NCBI GenBank assembly: GCA_041563675.1
Contig: JBFGRM010000046.1
Location: forward strand, 1 to 13,365
Source of the DNA: JBFGRM01 sp041563675
GTDB lineage: Bacteria; Nitrospirota; Nitrospiria; Nitrospirales; Nitrospiraceae
Length of the DNA: 13,365 bases
Reading direction: 5' to 3'
The notes beneath the pieces are model-generated. The model did no database searches. It was given only the letters and a program-made list of their open reading frames with translations, and was not told the DNA's origin. Position 1 is the stretch's first letter. Each line of letters opens with the position of its first letter. Shown in pieces: positions 12,266 to 13,365 of the stretch. Both the position numbers and the translations under genes were made by a program.

Positions 12266-12886
12266 ATGCTGCTCGTGGGGTTGTTCGCCGGCTTCCTCTG
12301 TCTCCTGATGGTGCTGGGAGACTGGATTCACTTCACTCGACTGACGGCCTCCGCCGGCCGGTACGGCTGCGGGGTCGGGCGCGAGGAGGATCGGCTTTCG
12401 GCGTCCTCGCCCGATGAGCTGCTCAGCCAGTTTAAGCCCGACGGCATCCTGAGCCTGCCGCACGGGATCGCGCGATTGTTTCGGCCCGAGAATCTGATCC
12501 TTCTGCGCCCGCACTATCGTTTGTTTTCCTTCCGGTTCAGGACCGCGTGGCCGATCAAGGGGAGCATCGACGTGAAGGTAGACGGCGACGCCTGCCGGCT
12601 CCTCTGCGTAAAGCGCATTCCATGGTCCTCGGCGATCATGACGGCGGCCTGGTTCGCATTGGTGGGGCTCGGCACCGTCGGCTTTGCCGTCCTGTACGTC
12701 CTCCAGGAGGGTCTGGCTTCGGTCGGGAGCACGCTCATGGGACTCAGCGTCATCGGGGTGGGGGTGATGGTCTTCGGCTTCGGGCTGATCACCGTCATCC
12801 TGGCCTACCGGTTGGAGAATGATCGGCTCAGGCAAGTCTATCACGAGCTGCGCGATGCCCTGGGAAAGGCCGACAGCGGGCCGTAG
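12266..12886 (+). CDS. Unrecognised small membrane protein
   Basis: A 206-residue protein of unknown family. One hydrophobic segment is at the very N-terminus (about 2-19) and two lie in the C-terminal half (about 121-146 and 155-180), with a roughly 100-residue soluble region between them (20-120) and a short charged C-terminal tail that may form a helix (181-203). The middle region contains LPHGIARLFRPENLILLRPHYRLFSFRFRT-like basic/aromatic sequence and KGSIDVKVDGDACRLLCVKR, which reads like beta strands. Start ATG 12266 is chosen because it begins directly with the membrane segment; the frame stays open upstream to a GTG at 12179, whose extra 29 residues look non-coding. No Shine-Dalgarno is seen. 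It converges with the TPR gene, 26 nt apart. Confidence 0.72.
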   Translation: MLLVGLFAGFLCLLMVLGDWIHFTRLTASAGRYGCGVGREEDRLSASSPDELLSQFKPDGILSLPHGIARLFRPENLILLRPHYRLFSFRFRTAWPIKGSIDVKVDGDACRLLCVKRIPWSSAIMTAAWFALVGLGTVGFAVLYVLQEGLASVGSTLMGLSVIGVGVMVFGFGLITVILAYRLENDRLRQVYHELRDALGKADSGP

Positions 12887-12912
12887 CGCGCGGGGGCGGA
12901 ACGGCGGGCCCC

Positions 12913-13365
12913 TCAGGGTTTCGTGACGGCGAGGCTCGCGCGAGCGTCGATCGTCTTGGCCCGAAGCTCCAATTGTCGCGCGTATTCGTTCCGGCTGGTC
13001 TTGCGCAGGAAGACCGCGTAGTGCCGGAGGGTATCGGCAAGGACGGGATCGTCGGGGCCCAGCTTCTTCTCCCGGATCGCGAGCGCCCGGCGATAGAAGG
13101 ACTCTGCCCTGGCGTTCTGGTCCTGTCCTTCGTAAAACTGCCCCAGGCTCATCAGGCTGACCGCGACATCCGGATGGTCGGGGCCCAGGTTTTCTTCGCG
13201 GATGGCCAGCCCCTGGTGGAACAAGGCCTCCGCCTCCGCGTTCATCTGCTGCGCGGCGGCCAGCTCGGCCAGTCGATTGAGGTCATGTCCGATCTTCGGA
13301 TGGCTCGCGCCGAGCGCCCGCTCGTCAATCTGGAGCGCCTCCTCCAGCAACGCTTGAGCCTCGGC
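12913..13365 (-). CDS. TPR-repeat protein, C-terminal part (runs off the right edge)
   Basis: The frame is open through the right boundary, so the start is outside the window; the visible part is 150 residues. It consists of three consecutive 42-residue repeats of the kinesin-light-chain type (TPR_12-like), each with the pattern AEA..L...AL.IRE..LGP.HP.VA..L..LA, followed by a 24-residue tail. Such repeats form helical scaffolds for protein-protein contacts. Nothing visible tells the partner or location. A TTG at 13348-13350 could be misread as a start, but the repeat continues upstream of it (AEAQALLEEAL), so it is internal. Confidence 0.88.
   Translation of the reverse strand, partial: AEAQALLEEALQIDERALGASHPKIGHDLNRLAELAAAQQMNAEAEALFHQGLAIREENLGPDHPDVAVSLMSLGQFYEGQDQNARAESFYRRALAIREKKLGPDDPVLADTLRHYAVFLRKTSRNEYARQLELRAKTIDARASLAVTKP

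Noticed and set aside
12887..12912. Terminator between the membrane-protein and TPR genes
   Set aside because: GC-rich but no convincing stem and no T-run.

Overview
The window is GC-rich, gene-dense bacterial chromosome made mostly of housekeeping and accessory single genes. The gene set is a type-5 uracil-DNA glycosylase, an MltD-like lytic transglycosylase, a MOFRL-type glycerate kinase, DapL-type diaminopimelate synthesis, a tandem PilZ protein, a YugP-type metallopeptidase and a PmtA-like methyltransferase. This fits a Nitrospira-like member of Nitrospirota, but that is an inference from protein flavour, as there is no rRNA or other marker. I see no tRNA, rRNA, CRISPR array, transposase, integrase, phage gene or recognisable defence system.

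Left part (1-4252). A minus-strand gene starts at the extreme left edge (ATG at 9-11) behind a near-consensus promoter whose 17-bp spacer contains an eight-G run. Next is udgB (minus), then three plus-strand genes: a secreted lytic transglycosylase, a glycerate 2-kinase 15 nt behind it, and a Nudix-family protein with its own promoter. The Nudix gene converges on panC, and the two TAG stops share one palindromic CTAG.

Middle part (4249-8775, all minus). The transcription order is tandem PilZ protein, class I glutamine amidotransferase, dapL (lysine/peptidoglycan precursor synthesis), folK, panC. folK and panC are tightly packed (folate and pantothenate synthesis). The larger gaps hold hairpin-forming dispersed repeats. 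One pair, between dapL and folK, is in inverted orientation and its stems differ by compensatory changes.

Right part (8776-13365). YugP-type membrane zinc peptidase (plus) converges on a DoxX-family membrane protein (minus). The doxX promoter is an almost perfect sigma-70 promoter with an 18-bp palindromic operator in its spacer. Then come an unrecognised 289-residue protein (plus), a PmtA-like SAM methyltransferase (minus, 8-nt tail overlap), an unrecognised membrane protein (plus), and the C-terminal part of a 42-residue-repeat TPR protein (minus) that runs off the right edge.

No new multi-gene system is evident. The most interesting signals are regulatory or structural: the poly-G promoter, the DoxX operator, the covarying hairpin pair, and genes that lack a Shine-Dalgarno and have a -10-like hexamer at leaderless distance.
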